Origin: Novosphingobium pentaromativorans US6-1
Lineage (GTDB): Bacteria > Pseudomonadota > Alphaproteobacteria > Sphingomonadales > Sphingomonadaceae
Assembly (NCBI RefSeq): GCF_000767465.1
Contig: NZ_CP009292.1
Coordinates: forward strand, 372,001 to 436,000
DNA length: 64,000 bases
Direction: 5' to 3'
Numbering within the stretch: position 1 is the stretch's first letter; every line of letters begins with the position of its first letter. This document shows positions 51,216 to 60,293 of the stretch, in pieces. Below the pieces are notes generated by a model. It was not told where the DNA came from, made no database searches, and saw only the letters and a program-made list of their open reading frames with translations. Position numbers and translations under genes: made by a program.

Positions 51216-52937
51216 ATGGCCCAAGAATTCGATCTGGTCGTCCGGCATGGAACGATTATCGACGGTACGGGATCTGCCCCTTTCCAAGCCGATATTGCGA
51301 TCTCCGGAAATCGCATCTCTGCAATAGGCTCGGGGCTACCCGGCGGCGTGGAAGAAGTCGACGCAGCCGGCTGCATCGTCACGCCCGGCTTCGTCGACGT
51401 CCACACCCACTACGACGGACAAGTGATGTGGGAGCAGCGGTTGAAACCTTCGTCAAATCACGGCGTAACCACAGCGGTCATGGGTAACTGCGGCGTCGGC
51501 TTCGCTCCGGCACGGGCATGCAACCGCGACTTGATGATCCGCCTGATGGAAGGGGTGGAGGATATTCCCCAGGTGGTCATGGCGCAGGGCCTGCCCTGGA
51601 ATTGGGAGAGCTTTCCCGAATATCTCGACGCACTGAGCGAACGTCAGTGCGACATGGATTTCGCCGCGCAGCTGCCGCACAGCCCGCTACGCGTACATGT
51701 CATGGGCGAGAAAGGCGCGTCGATGGAAGCGGCCAACGACGAAGAGCTTGCGGAAATGCGCCGGCTCACTGCCGATGCAATCAGGGCTGGCGCCCTTGGC
51801 GTATCCTCGTCGCGCAACATCTTCCATCGCTTTCGTGACGGCAAGCCTGCCCCCAGCGTCCATACTGAGGAAAAGGAATTGATGGCGCTCGCGGCGGGGC
51901 TTCGCGATGCAGGCGACGGCGTGTTTCAGATCAATCCCAATCTGGAGGCCGACGCCGAACGGGAACTGGCGCTGTTCGGTCGCCTTGCGAAAGTTTCCGG
52001 TCGCCCCCTGAACTTCAGTCTGTTTGTCCTGCCCCACGACGACAAGGCATGGCCCGCCTACGTCGATGGAATCGAGTCAGCGCGCAAGGCGGGTATGCAA
52101 ATCAATGGCCAGTTCCTGCCGCGCCCTCCCGGGGTCCTGTTCGGCCTCGACCTCAGCCTCAATCCCTTTTCCCTCAACCCCAGCTACCGCGCAATCGAAG
52201 ACCTTCCTCTACCCGAGAAGGTGACTCGACTTCGCGACCCGGAGCTTCGCCGCCGTTTACTGCAGGAGCGGCCCGAAGATCCCAATCCTTCATTGATCAG
52301 CTTTGTCTCCAATCCCAGCTGGAAGCTCTATGCACTGGCGGAACCGGCCCGCTACAGCTTCGAGGCGGAGGAAAGCCTCAGTGCCCGCGCTGCCCGCGAA
52401 GGCCGGGATTTGCGCGAACTCATCTACGATGCGCTGCTGGAGGACGAAGGCCATGCAATCCTGTGCGCCTACAGCAATGACGTGCGCGGCTACCTCGATC
52501 ACACCCTGCCCCGTATTGGCGCCGAGGGCACGATCGTAGCGCTTGGCGATGGCGGTGCACATTACAGCCTGATCTGCGACGCAGCCTACACGACGTATGC
52601 TCTGGGCGAGCTGGTCGACCGCGAAGAACTTGACCTGTCGAAGCTTGTCCGAGCATTGACCAGCCAACCGGCAGCGTCCGTGGGACTGTTCGACCGGGGT
52701 ACGATCGCGGTTGGCACCAAGGCCGACATCAATGTCATCGACCGCGACAACATTGTCCTGCACCGCCCCACGGTTTCCAGGGACCTGCCTTCAAATGGCA
52801 AACGCCTGTCCCAGAAGGCCAGCGGATACAGAGCCACGATCGTCAGCGGTGAGGTGACCTATCGCGACGGACAGGCAACAGGGGCTCTGCCCGGTCGGCT
52901 GGTGCGCGCAGGCGCCGCCGCAATGTCCGCGCAATAA
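51216..52937 (+). CDS. Amidohydrolase (N-acyl-D-amino-acid deacylase/dihydroorotase-like)
   Basis: A 573-residue amidohydrolase-superfamily protein: FDLVVRHGTIIDGTGSAPFQ, VDVHTHYDGQVMWEQRLKPS (HxH metal site), TAVMGNCGVGFAPARA, and the D-aminoacylase-like end AVGTKADINVIDRDNI with YRDGQATGALPGRL. ATG 51216 with GGAGAG upstream is preferred to the GTG at 51210. First gene of the rightward operon. Family enzymes hydrolyse N-acyl bonds or related amides; here the substrate is unclear and may be a non-peptide. Confidence 0.82.
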   Translation: MAQEFDLVVRHGTIIDGTGSAPFQADIAISGNRISAIGSGLPGGVEEVDAAGCIVTPGFVDVHTHYDGQVMWEQRLKPSSNHGVTTAVMGNCGVGFAPARACNRDLMIRLMEGVEDIPQVVMAQGLPWNWESFPEYLDALSERQCDMDFAAQLPHSPLRVHVMGEKGASMEAANDEELAEMRRLTADAIRAGALGVSSSRNIFHRFRDGKPAPSVHTEEKELMALAAGLRDAGDGVFQINPNLEADAERELALFGRLAKVSGRPLNFSLFVLPHDDKAWPAYVDGIESARKAGMQINGQFLPRPPGVLFGLDLSLNPFSLNPSYRAIEDLPLPEKVTRLRDPELRRRLLQERPEDPNPSLISFVSNPSWKLYALAEPARYSFEAEESLSARAAREGRDLRELIYDALLEDEGHAILCAYSNDVRGYLDHTLPRIGAEGTIVALGDGGAHYSLICDAAYTTYALGELVDREELDLSKLVRALTSQPAASVGLFDRGTIAVGTKADINVIDRDNIVLHRPTVSRDLPSNGKRLSQKASGYRATIVSGEVTYRDGQATGALPGRLVRAGAAAMSAQ

Positions 52938-53057
52938 TAGCTCAAAAGAAATAATCATCCACCTTGTGCAATACCTGTTGCGTCACAGGCCACCATGGCT
53001 CTAGATAGACCTGCGCGAAGACGCAGGTGAAACACTCAGGATTTTTGGGAAGTTCAG

Positions 53058-54641
53058 ATGGTCATGTCGTTCCAGTCCGATTTTCTCTATCCGGACGTCA
53101 TACCCCATCATGCCCGTTTCTCAGGGGGGCGCACCGCCGTCATCCACGGCAATCGCACACTGACCTGGTCGCAGCTCGAACTCCGCACACGCAAGGTCGC
53201 CAATGCGCTGTTCGACGCGGGCCTCAAAAAGGGCGACAAGGTCTGCCTCTACATGCGGAACAGTCTTGCAGCATTCGAGCTGTTTTGGGGCGTCATCCGC
53301 TCTGGCGGGGTTGTGGTGGCGCTAAACACCATGGTCTCTCCGGATGCGCTAACTGTGCTCGTTAACAATTCGGATGGCCGATGGTTGTTTACGGACAGTC
53401 ATGGCGCACCGATGGTAGAGGACATCGCCTCCGACCTGACGGGAATTACACTGGAATCCATCTATTCCGATGTTCCTCACGAAACCTTCGGGTTGATCGA
53501 GGATTTCGTGTCAGCCGGTTCGGAAGATCCCGTCGATGTCCGCATCGATCCGGAAGATACTCTCAACATCGTCTATTCATCGGGTTCAACCGGTATTCCC
53601 AAGGGAATCGAGCAGAGCCATCTTTCGCGCCACAACTATACGTTCGGAACCGGACACTACTTCGGATTCGATGCTGACTCGGTCACGATCCTGGCCACCG
53701 CGCTCTATGCCAACGGAACCTGGCAGACGATGGGCCCGACCATGTTCCGCGGCGGGTGCATTGTCCTGATGGATAAGTTCGACGCGCTCGGGTTCATCAC
53801 AGAAGTCGAACGGTGCCGCTGTACGCATGTCTTCCTGGTTCCCACACAGACAGTCGCGATCCTCGCGCATCCTGAGATTGCGCAGCACGACATGTCATCG
53901 CTGCGCATCATCGTTTCAGCAGGCCAGCCCCTGGCCCCGGCCACATTCGAAGAGGTGCAGGTAAAGCTGCCCCATGTGGAGCTGTGGGAAGGCTACGGGA
54001 TGAGCGAAGGGTTCGGGACGATCGTCGGTCCACCCGACTATGCTAAGGGCAAGCAGGGATCGGTCGGCAAAGGCATGTTCCTCGACGACATCCGTATCAT
54101 CGATCCGAACACGGGCACCGAACTGCCGCAAGGGGAAATCGGCGAGATCTGCGGTTATTCGATGGGGCTCATGAAGGGCTACTACAAGGACCCCGAAAGG
54201 ACGCGCGAAACGGTCTGGACGGGGCCACGCGGGCGCACCTATCTGCGCAGCGGCGACCTCGGGAGACTCGACGAAGACGGCTACCTGTACATTTGCGGCC
54301 GCGCCAAGGACATGATCAAGTCGGGCGGCATCAATGTATTTCCGGCCGATATCGAGGCCGTCTTCACGGCTCATCCCGCCGTTCAGGAGGTAGCCGCACT
54401 GGGCATATTCCATGAAAAATGGATGGAAACGCCGCTTCTCTTCGCGATCCTGCGCAAGGACGGCAACGCAACCGCACCCGAACTGAAGGCGTGGGGCAAC
54501 GAACGCCTGAGCAAATATCAGCGAGTGAGCGAAGTGGTCATCGTCGATGATCTTCCTCGCGCCAACTACGGCAAGGTCGACAAGGTTGGGCTGAAGCAAC
54601 TGGCGCGACAGCACGGCTTTCGCCTGCCTTTCGACAGTTAG
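53058..54641 (+). CDS. AMP-dependent acyl-CoA synthetase/ligase
   Basis: A 527-residue ANL enzyme with YSSGSTGIPKGIEQSHL (P-loop), ELWEGYGMSEGFGTIV, YLRSGDLGRLDEDGYLYICG, AKDMIKSGGINVFPADIE and PRANYGKVDKVGLK (catalytic Lys). Activates a carboxylic acid as CoA thioester. Long-chain or aromatic-acid specificity cannot be read. GGGAAG precedes ATG 53058 (53064 is an alternative). It supplies CoA esters to the MaoC and crotonase genes that follow. Confidence 0.92.
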   Translation: MVMSFQSDFLYPDVIPHHARFSGGRTAVIHGNRTLTWSQLELRTRKVANALFDAGLKKGDKVCLYMRNSLAAFELFWGVIRSGGVVVALNTMVSPDALTVLVNNSDGRWLFTDSHGAPMVEDIASDLTGITLESIYSDVPHETFGLIEDFVSAGSEDPVDVRIDPEDTLNIVYSSGSTGIPKGIEQSHLSRHNYTFGTGHYFGFDADSVTILATALYANGTWQTMGPTMFRGGCIVLMDKFDALGFITEVERCRCTHVFLVPTQTVAILAHPEIAQHDMSSLRIIVSAGQPLAPATFEEVQVKLPHVELWEGYGMSEGFGTIVGPPDYAKGKQGSVGKGMFLDDIRIIDPNTGTELPQGEIGEICGYSMGLMKGYYKDPERTRETVWTGPRGRTYLRSGDLGRLDEDGYLYICGRAKDMIKSGGINVFPADIEAVFTAHPAVQEVAALGIFHEKWMETPLLFAILRKDGNATAPELKAWGNERLSKYQRVSEVVIVDDLPRANYGKVDKVGLKQLARQHGFRLPFDS

Positions 54642-54669
54642 CCGATACGATAACAAGGGGAGAGGGAGC

Positions 54670-55524
54670 ATGGATCTCCACCGCATAAGAAATTGGCGCT
54701 TCGAACCCGTCATCCAGAATTATGAAGAGCGCGATACGATCCTCTATGCGCTGGGCATAGGCTACGGCGCCGATCCGCTCGACGAGCTCGATTTACCCTT
54801 CGTCTTCGAACACAAGCTGCAGGCTGCGCCTTCGATGGCTGTCGTCCTGGGCTATCCAGGATCGTGGATGCGCGAACCCGAAGCCGGTATCGACTGGGTG
54901 CGCATGTTGCATGGCGAGCAGGCGATCACCTTGCATCGCCCCCTCGCCCCGCGCGGGACTGTGAGAGCTGAGCACCGGATCCTGGGCGTGGAGGACAAGG
55001 GCGCCGAGAAAGGCGCCTTGATGGTCATCGAACGGCAGCTTTTCGACGATGAAAGCGATGCTCCGCTGGCAACGCTTTGGCAGAACATGTTCCTGCGAGG
55101 CGATGGCGGTTGCGGCAGCTTCGGAGAGGTTCCCAAATTCTCCACCGAACTTCCGGATGGTCCGCCTGTCGATGAGGTGACGGTCCCTACCGCGGCCAAT
55201 CAGGCACTGATCTACCGACTCTCGGGAGACCTGAACCCGGTCCACGTCGATCCGGCGGTCGCGCGCCAGGCAGGCTTCCCGCGCCCGATCCTGCACGGCC
55301 TTGCTTCCTTTGGCATCGCCGCCAGGGCGATCATCCGTGCTTATGCCCAAGGCGATCCGACGAAGCTGAAAAGCCTTTCGGTCCGGCTAAGCAGACCAGC
55401 ATTCCCCGGCGATACGATCCGCTTTGAACTTTATCCCGATGAGCGCAAAATTCGCTTCAGGGCCATCGCAGTTGAGCGGAACGAAACAATTCTGAACGGC
55501 TGCGAGGCAGTTCTGACCGACTGA
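54670..55524 (+). CDS. MaoC-family enoyl-CoA hydratase (double hot-dog)
   Basis: A 284-residue double hot-dog fold protein of the (R)-specific hydratase/17beta-HSD4 type. The C-terminal hot-dog carries YRLSGDLNPVHVDPAVARQA and PRPILHGLASFG, the hydratase-2 motif with the catalytic Asp and His. GGGGAGAGGGAG precedes the ATG. Expected to hydrate an enoyl-CoA produced downstream of the CoA ligase. Confidence 0.9.
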   Translation: MDLHRIRNWRFEPVIQNYEERDTILYALGIGYGADPLDELDLPFVFEHKLQAAPSMAVVLGYPGSWMREPEAGIDWVRMLHGEQAITLHRPLAPRGTVRAEHRILGVEDKGAEKGALMVIERQLFDDESDAPLATLWQNMFLRGDGGCGSFGEVPKFSTELPDGPPVDEVTVPTAANQALIYRLSGDLNPVHVDPAVARQAGFPRPILHGLASFGIAARAIIRAYAQGDPTKLKSLSVRLSRPAFPGDTIRFELYPDERKIRFRAIAVERNETILNGCEAVLTD

Positions 55525-55592
55525 GCCGTTGCCCGCGGCCGGCAAGTCGTCAACTACAGGGCCCAAGGGATCCGTTCTAAAGGAGATTGATC

Positions 55593-56393
55593 ATGGATTA
55601 TCCGGAATATGAGGGCCTCAAGCTCGATTGGCCCGAGGACGGAATCCTGCGCATCACCCTGTCGCGTGGCAACGTGAATGCGATGAGCTTTCAGATGCAC
55701 CATGACATATCGCAGATCTGGCGACGTATCGACCGGGACCAGGATGTACGGGTCGTGATCGTTACCGGCGAAGGCCGGTGCTTTTCAGCAGGCGGCGACT
55801 TCGAAGCCGACGGCAAGCTGATGGGCAATTGGAACGACATGATCGAGATGGTCAAGGATGCACGCGAACTGGTGGAGAACATGATCCACTGCAGCAAGCC
55901 AGTGATCTCCGCCATTAACGGCCCAGCCGCGGGCGGCGGCCTCGTCGTGGCGCTCATGTCCGATATCTCGATCATGGCGCGTTCGGCCAAACTGGTCGAT
56001 GGCCATACCCGTCTGGGCGTTGCGGCAGGCGATCACGCATCTCTGCTCTGGCCGCTGCTGTGCGGCATGGCAAAGGCGAAGTACTATCTGTTGACATGCG
56101 ATCCCATCCCAGCCGAAGAAGCCGAACGCATCGGGCTGGTGTCGATGTGCGTGGACGACGGTGTGCTCATGGACCGGGCCCTTGAAGTCGCGCGCAAACT
56201 CGCCCGAGGTGCGCCGACGGCGATCCGCTGGACGAAGCAATCGCTCAACGGGTGGCTGCGCATGGCCTGGCCGATCATGGACACATCCCTCGCGCTGGAG
56301 GCGCTGGGATTCATGGGACCGGAAGTGCGTGAAGGCATGGCCAGCCATGTCGAAAAGCGCGAACCGAAGTTTGACCCGCGATCCCCGCTCTAG
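55593..56393 (+). CDS. Enoyl-CoA hydratase/isomerase (crotonase fold)
   Basis: A 266-residue crotonase-superfamily protein: LRITLSRGNVNAMSFQMH, VIVTGEGRCFSAGGDF (oxyanion hole), ISAINGPAAGGGLVVALMSD, and KLVDGHTRLGVAAGDHASLL. The loop usually holding catalytic Glu has GVAAGDH instead, so chemistry other than simple hydration (isomerase or hydrolase) is possible. ATG 55593 follows AAAGGAG; the upstream TTG at 55587 is not needed. Confidence 0.88.
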   Translation: MDYPEYEGLKLDWPEDGILRITLSRGNVNAMSFQMHHDISQIWRRIDRDQDVRVVIVTGEGRCFSAGGDFEADGKLMGNWNDMIEMVKDARELVENMIHCSKPVISAINGPAAGGGLVVALMSDISIMARSAKLVDGHTRLGVAAGDHASLLWPLLCGMAKAKYYLLTCDPIPAEEAERIGLVSMCVDDGVLMDRALEVARKLARGAPTAIRWTKQSLNGWLRMAWPIMDTSLALEALGFMGPEVREGMASHVEKREPKFDPRSPL

Positions 56394-56505
56394 CCCAGCC
56401 CGGCGCAATGGCTCGAGCCTTCCCAGAGCCACGGCGCGTCGACAAGTTGTTGCCTGATAAGAATGACACTTTCGTTGAAGAAACCAAACTCGTCACATGC
56501 CCCTT

Positions 56506-56540
56506 GCGGACTAATGTTAACTGCTATAACATTGCTCCGC
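56506..56540. promoter_or_regulatory. 35-bp imperfect inverted repeat upstream of the monooxygenase
   Basis: GCGGA-CT-AATGTTA / TAACATT-GC-TCCGC: inner 7-bp arms and outer 5-bp arms are perfect, separated by two mismatched bases on each side, around a 7-base centre. It ends 40 bases before ATG 56580, so an internal regulated promoter for the BVMO-esterase-ADH-SDR genes is likely. Confidence 0.5.
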
Positions 56541-56579
56541 CTGCAGTAGTCCAGGCGAGACAAGAAAATGGAGCGGATC

Positions 56580-58226
56580 ATGAGTTCGGCCGATAATCAG
56601 GTGCTGGATGTATTCGTCGTGGGCGCTGGCTTCGCGGGCCTGTACATGCTGCACAGAGCACGCAAGGCCGGCTTTTCGGCCCAGGTCGTCGAAGCCGGCC
56701 CGGATGTCGGGGGCGTTTGGTTTTGGAACGGCTACCCTGGCGCACGCTGCGACGTGGAATCCATGCAATATTCTTACGGCTTCGACGACGAGCTTCAACA
56801 GGAGTGGTCGTGGTCTGAAAAGTTCGCCACGCGCGATGAAATCATGCGTTACGTCAATTACGTGGCCGATCGCCTCGATCTGCGTAGCGGGGTGAAGGTC
56901 AACACCCGGGTCACCGCAGCGCACTACAGCGACGTGGATGGACTTTGGGACGTCGCCACAAGCTCCGGCGAAAGCTATCGCTGCCGCTATCTCATCATGG
57001 CGACGGGAGCCCTTTCCTCCACCCGCATCCCTCCGATCCCCGGACTTGAAACCTTCAAGGGCGAAGTCCTGCATACCGGAAACTGGCCGCGCGACCGCCA
57101 GATCGATTTCGCCGGCAAGCGCGTGGCGGTGATCGGCACGGGTTCATCGGGCATCCAGGTCATCACGGCCGTCGCACCGGAGGCCGAACGGCTGACCGTT
57201 TTCCAGAGGACTGCCAACTATTCAGTCCCGATGCGCAATCGACCGATGACACCTGAATACGAACGGCAGTGGAAGGACCGCTATCCCGAACTGCGCCACG
57301 AGGCCCGGTACAATACCACTGCGGGCACCATTTATGAATTGTCAGATCGCTCTGCGCTCGAAGCGACGCCCGAAGAACGCGAGGCCGAGTTCGAAAGGCG
57401 CTGGCAGATCGGCAGCCCCAATTTCCTCCGCGCCTTCAAGGATATTAGCCTGGACGAGGAGGCCAATGAATTCGCGGCGGAGTTCGTGCGCCGCAAGATC
57501 CGAGAAACGGTAAAGGATCCGGAAACCGCAGCCAAGCTGATCCCCACAAGTCATCCCATCGGATCCAAGCGGATCTGCGTGGACAATCATTACTTCGAGG
57601 TATTCAACCGCGACAATGTCGGGCTGGTCAGCATCAAGGAAGAACCGATCGTCGAGATCACGCAGAACGGCATCCGCACCAGTGCCGCGGAATATCCGTT
57701 GGACGCAATCGTGTTCGCTACCGGCTACGACGCCATCACTGGACCGCTCAACGCCATCGACATCCGTGGGCGCGAGGGCCGGCTCCTGAAGGACGAATGG
57801 CGCGACGGTCCTTCGGCATACCTTGGCCTGATGGCTTCGGGCTTTCCCAACATGTTCATCGTGACAGGCCCGGGCAGCCCCTCGGTTCTGGTGAACGTCA
57901 TCAATGCCATCGAGCAGCACGTCGAGTTCATCGGCGATTGCCTGACCTGGCTGCGCGACAACGACCTCGACACCATCGAGCCCGATCCGGAAGCCCAGGA
58001 GAAGTGGGCCGACCATGTCGACGAGGTCGCGAATGCAACCCTGATGGTGCGCGGCAACAGCTGGTACATGGGCGCCAACATCGAAGGCAAACCCGTGCGT
58101 TTCATGCCTTATGCGGGCGGGATCGGCCCCTATGCCAAGAAATGTCAGGAAATCGTCCAGGACGGCTATAAAGGCTTCGTTGTCAGTCACCATTCGCAAG
58201 CTGCAACGGCGAACGCAGCGGAATAG
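56580..58226 (+). CDS. Baeyer-Villiger flavin monooxygenase
   Basis: A 548-residue type I BVMO: FAD motif VFVVGAGFAGLYMLHRA, fingerprint FKGEVLHTGNWPRD (FxGxxxHxxxWP), and second Rossmann motif VAVIGTGSSGIQVI for NADPH. It inserts oxygen next to a ketone to form an ester. GGAG lies six bases before ATG 56580. The esterase gene starts 5 bases after its stop, a classic BVMO-esterase pairing for ketone degradation such as hydroxyacetophenone to hydroxyphenyl ester. Confidence 0.93.
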   Translation: MSSADNQVLDVFVVGAGFAGLYMLHRARKAGFSAQVVEAGPDVGGVWFWNGYPGARCDVESMQYSYGFDDELQQEWSWSEKFATRDEIMRYVNYVADRLDLRSGVKVNTRVTAAHYSDVDGLWDVATSSGESYRCRYLIMATGALSSTRIPPIPGLETFKGEVLHTGNWPRDRQIDFAGKRVAVIGTGSSGIQVITAVAPEAERLTVFQRTANYSVPMRNRPMTPEYERQWKDRYPELRHEARYNTTAGTIYELSDRSALEATPEEREAEFERRWQIGSPNFLRAFKDISLDEEANEFAAEFVRRKIRETVKDPETAAKLIPTSHPIGSKRICVDNHYFEVFNRDNVGLVSIKEEPIVEITQNGIRTSAAEYPLDAIVFATGYDAITGPLNAIDIRGREGRLLKDEWRDGPSAYLGLMASGFPNMFIVTGPGSPSVLVNVINAIEQHVEFIGDCLTWLRDNDLDTIEPDPEAQEKWADHVDEVANATLMVRGNSWYMGANIEGKPVRFMPYAGGIGPYAKKCQEIVQDGYKGFVVSHHSQAATANAAE

Positions 58227-58231
58227 AGCTT

Positions 58232-59191
58232 GTGGCAGAAATACACCCTGAGGCCCGCGCCGCACAGATCGACCTTGTCCTCGACTGGGCCCGAAAAGCC
58301 GGGCTTCAGGGCTGGAATTCGAAGGATTGCCCCACTTCGCGCGAAACTTTCCGCGCAGCTTCCGCCATAAAGATCGTTTCGCCACTCCCCGATCTGGCGC
58401 AAGTGAGTGATATCTCGCTGTCGCTGCGCAGCGGCAAGCGACCCGCGCGCCTCTATCAATCGAGCCTCGAGCGCGATCTGCCGACAATAATCTACGTTCA
58501 TGGCGGCGGCTATGTCGTAGGCGGCCTGGTCGAGGCCGACGCGGAATGCCGGCGCCTGGCCCACTCGATCGGCGCAAACCTGGTTTCAATCACTTACAGG
58601 CTTGCACCGGAATACCGATACCCCTCGGGAATAGAGGATGTGCAGGACGCGATTGGCGCGATCTGTGCAGGAGAAGCAGGCATTCCATGCGACCGCTTCG
58701 CTGTTCTGGGGGTCAGCGCAGGAGCCGGGCTCGCGGTCGCCGCGATTCGCCGGATACTCGACGAAGGAGGCCGGAAACCGGCGGCGGCCGCGCTCCTGAG
58801 CCCATGGCTCGACCTTACACTGTCGCTGCCATCGTGTGACCTGTACGGCACCGGACACTTCCAGGAGCTATCGCAACTGCTCGATTTCAGGGCGCTCTAT
58901 CTGCCCGATGGCATGACCGCGACCGCTCGCCCTGAACTGGCCCCCGCGCGAAACCCATTGCCGGAGAACTGGCCCTCGACCATTCTGCTCGCCGCCGAAC
59001 TGGACCCTCTTGCAGACGACACTGCCCTGTTCCAGCGCCGCCTCGCTGAGGCAGGGATCGACCATCAATGCCGTTATGCACGCGGTCATCTGCACGGCTT
59101 CCATACCTGGTGGCAGCACATGCCTTCCATCCTCCCCGACCTGGCCTGGCTGGACAGCGCCATCGCTAGCGCTCTGCGCGGCGTTGAATGA
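58232..59191 (+). CDS. Alpha/beta-hydrolase, HSL-family esterase
   Basis: A 319-residue hydrolase with oxyanion motif IIYVHGGGYVVGGLV, nucleophile elbow VLGVSAGAGLAVAA, an acid segment LAAELDPLADDT, and the catalytic His in ARGHLHGFHTW. GTG start. Expected to hydrolyse the ester made by the preceding BVMO, giving an alcohol or phenol plus carboxylic acid. The acid could feed the CoA synthetase upstream. Confidence 0.9.
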   Translation: MAEIHPEARAAQIDLVLDWARKAGLQGWNSKDCPTSRETFRAASAIKIVSPLPDLAQVSDISLSLRSGKRPARLYQSSLERDLPTIIYVHGGGYVVGGLVEADAECRRLAHSIGANLVSITYRLAPEYRYPSGIEDVQDAIGAICAGEAGIPCDRFAVLGVSAGAGLAVAAIRRILDEGGRKPAAAALLSPWLDLTLSLPSCDLYGTGHFQELSQLLDFRALYLPDGMTATARPELAPARNPLPENWPSTILLAAELDPLADDTALFQRRLAEAGIDHQCRYARGHLHGFHTWWQHMPSILPDLAWLDSAIASALRGVE

Positions 59192-59198
59192 AACGGGC

Positions 59199-60293
59199 AT
59201 GTTGTCGGGTTATCGCGGCCCCGCTCATTATGTCCAGGGCCCTGGAGCGATCGACGCGCTAGGCACACTCGTCCGGCCACACGGCCGCCGACCTGCCGTC
59301 GTGTGCGACGGCACCGTCCGTGAACTGCTGGGCGAACGCATCGACGCTGCCTTGCGCGCCTCCGGGGTCGATGTCTGCAATCTGGATTTTGCCGGTGAAG
59401 TGACGCCCGGCGCCGTCGATGCGATGGCCCGACATGCGCGCCGCGCCGGGTGTGACTGCGTCATCGGCATCGGTGGTGGCAAGTCCATAGATGCTGGGAA
59501 ATGCGTAGCGGTCCGCCTCTCCGCCCCTTTCCTTTCGGTACCGACTGCCGCCTCGACCGACGCCCCCGCCTCCCTGGGCGCCGCGGTCTACAACGAGGCG
59601 CATGTCCGCACTGGCAGCGAGCGACTGAAACGGCACCCGGAACTTGTCCTCGTGGACACCGCCGTCATTGCATCGGCGCCAGCGCGCTTGCTTGCAGCAG
59701 GCATCGGTGACGCTCTGAGCAAGAAGTTCGAGGCGCAGGCCGCCGCCGCAGCCGGGGCGGGCAATTACCACGGCTATGTCCCTACCCGTTTCGCCATGGC
59801 CATTGCCGATACATGCTATCGCACCTTGCGCGAGCACGGTCATGCCGCCTTTGAGGATGTCGAAGCGGGACGAACAAGCGCCGCACTCGAAGCCACTGTC
59901 GAAGCCATTATCTTCATGTCGCCGGTAGCATTCGAAAACGGCGGCTTGTCCTTCGCCCATTCGATGCAGACGGCCTTGATGCAGGCTCGCGGCGCGTCCC
60001 GCAGAATGCACGGCGAACACATCGCCTATGCGCTTCTCGTCCAGTTGGCGATGGAAAGCCGCGCTGACCAAGAAATCACCGATCTGGCGGGTTTCCTCGG
60101 CCCTCTTGGCTTGCCCGTTTCGCTGGCCGACCTCGATTGTCCGGAACCGAGCGAAGATGAGTTGTGCTCCATTGCTGCGATCACCTGCGCCGAGAAATGG
60201 GCACACCACGTGCCCTTCCCGGTTGACGAGGCGATGATCGTGGCAGCGATGCGCCGGATCGAGAAACTTTCAGATGAATGGAGAGGGCAATGA
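59199..60293 (+). CDS. Iron-containing (GldA-like) alcohol dehydrogenase
   Basis: A 364-residue group III alcohol dehydrogenase of the glycerol-dehydrogenase type: GIGGGKSIDAGKCVAV, SVPTAASTDAPASLGA, AAGIGDALSKKFEA (metal Asp), LSFAHSMQTALMQA and RMHGEHIAYALLVQL (metal His pair). The start ATG 59199 gives the usual length; the frame back to 59010 lies inside the esterase. Oxidises an alcohol or reduces an aldehyde/ketone with NAD, fitting the alcohol product of the esterase or the ketone step before the BVMO. Confidence 0.88.
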   Translation: MLSGYRGPAHYVQGPGAIDALGTLVRPHGRRPAVVCDGTVRELLGERIDAALRASGVDVCNLDFAGEVTPGAVDAMARHARRAGCDCVIGIGGGKSIDAGKCVAVRLSAPFLSVPTAASTDAPASLGAAVYNEAHVRTGSERLKRHPELVLVDTAVIASAPARLLAAGIGDALSKKFEAQAAAAAGAGNYHGYVPTRFAMAIADTCYRTLREHGHAAFEDVEAGRTSAALEATVEAIIFMSPVAFENGGLSFAHSMQTALMQARGASRRMHGEHIAYALLVQLAMESRADQEITDLAGFLGPLGLPVSLADLDCPEPSEDELCSIAAITCAEKWAHHVPFPVDEAMIVAAMRRIEKLSDEWRGQ

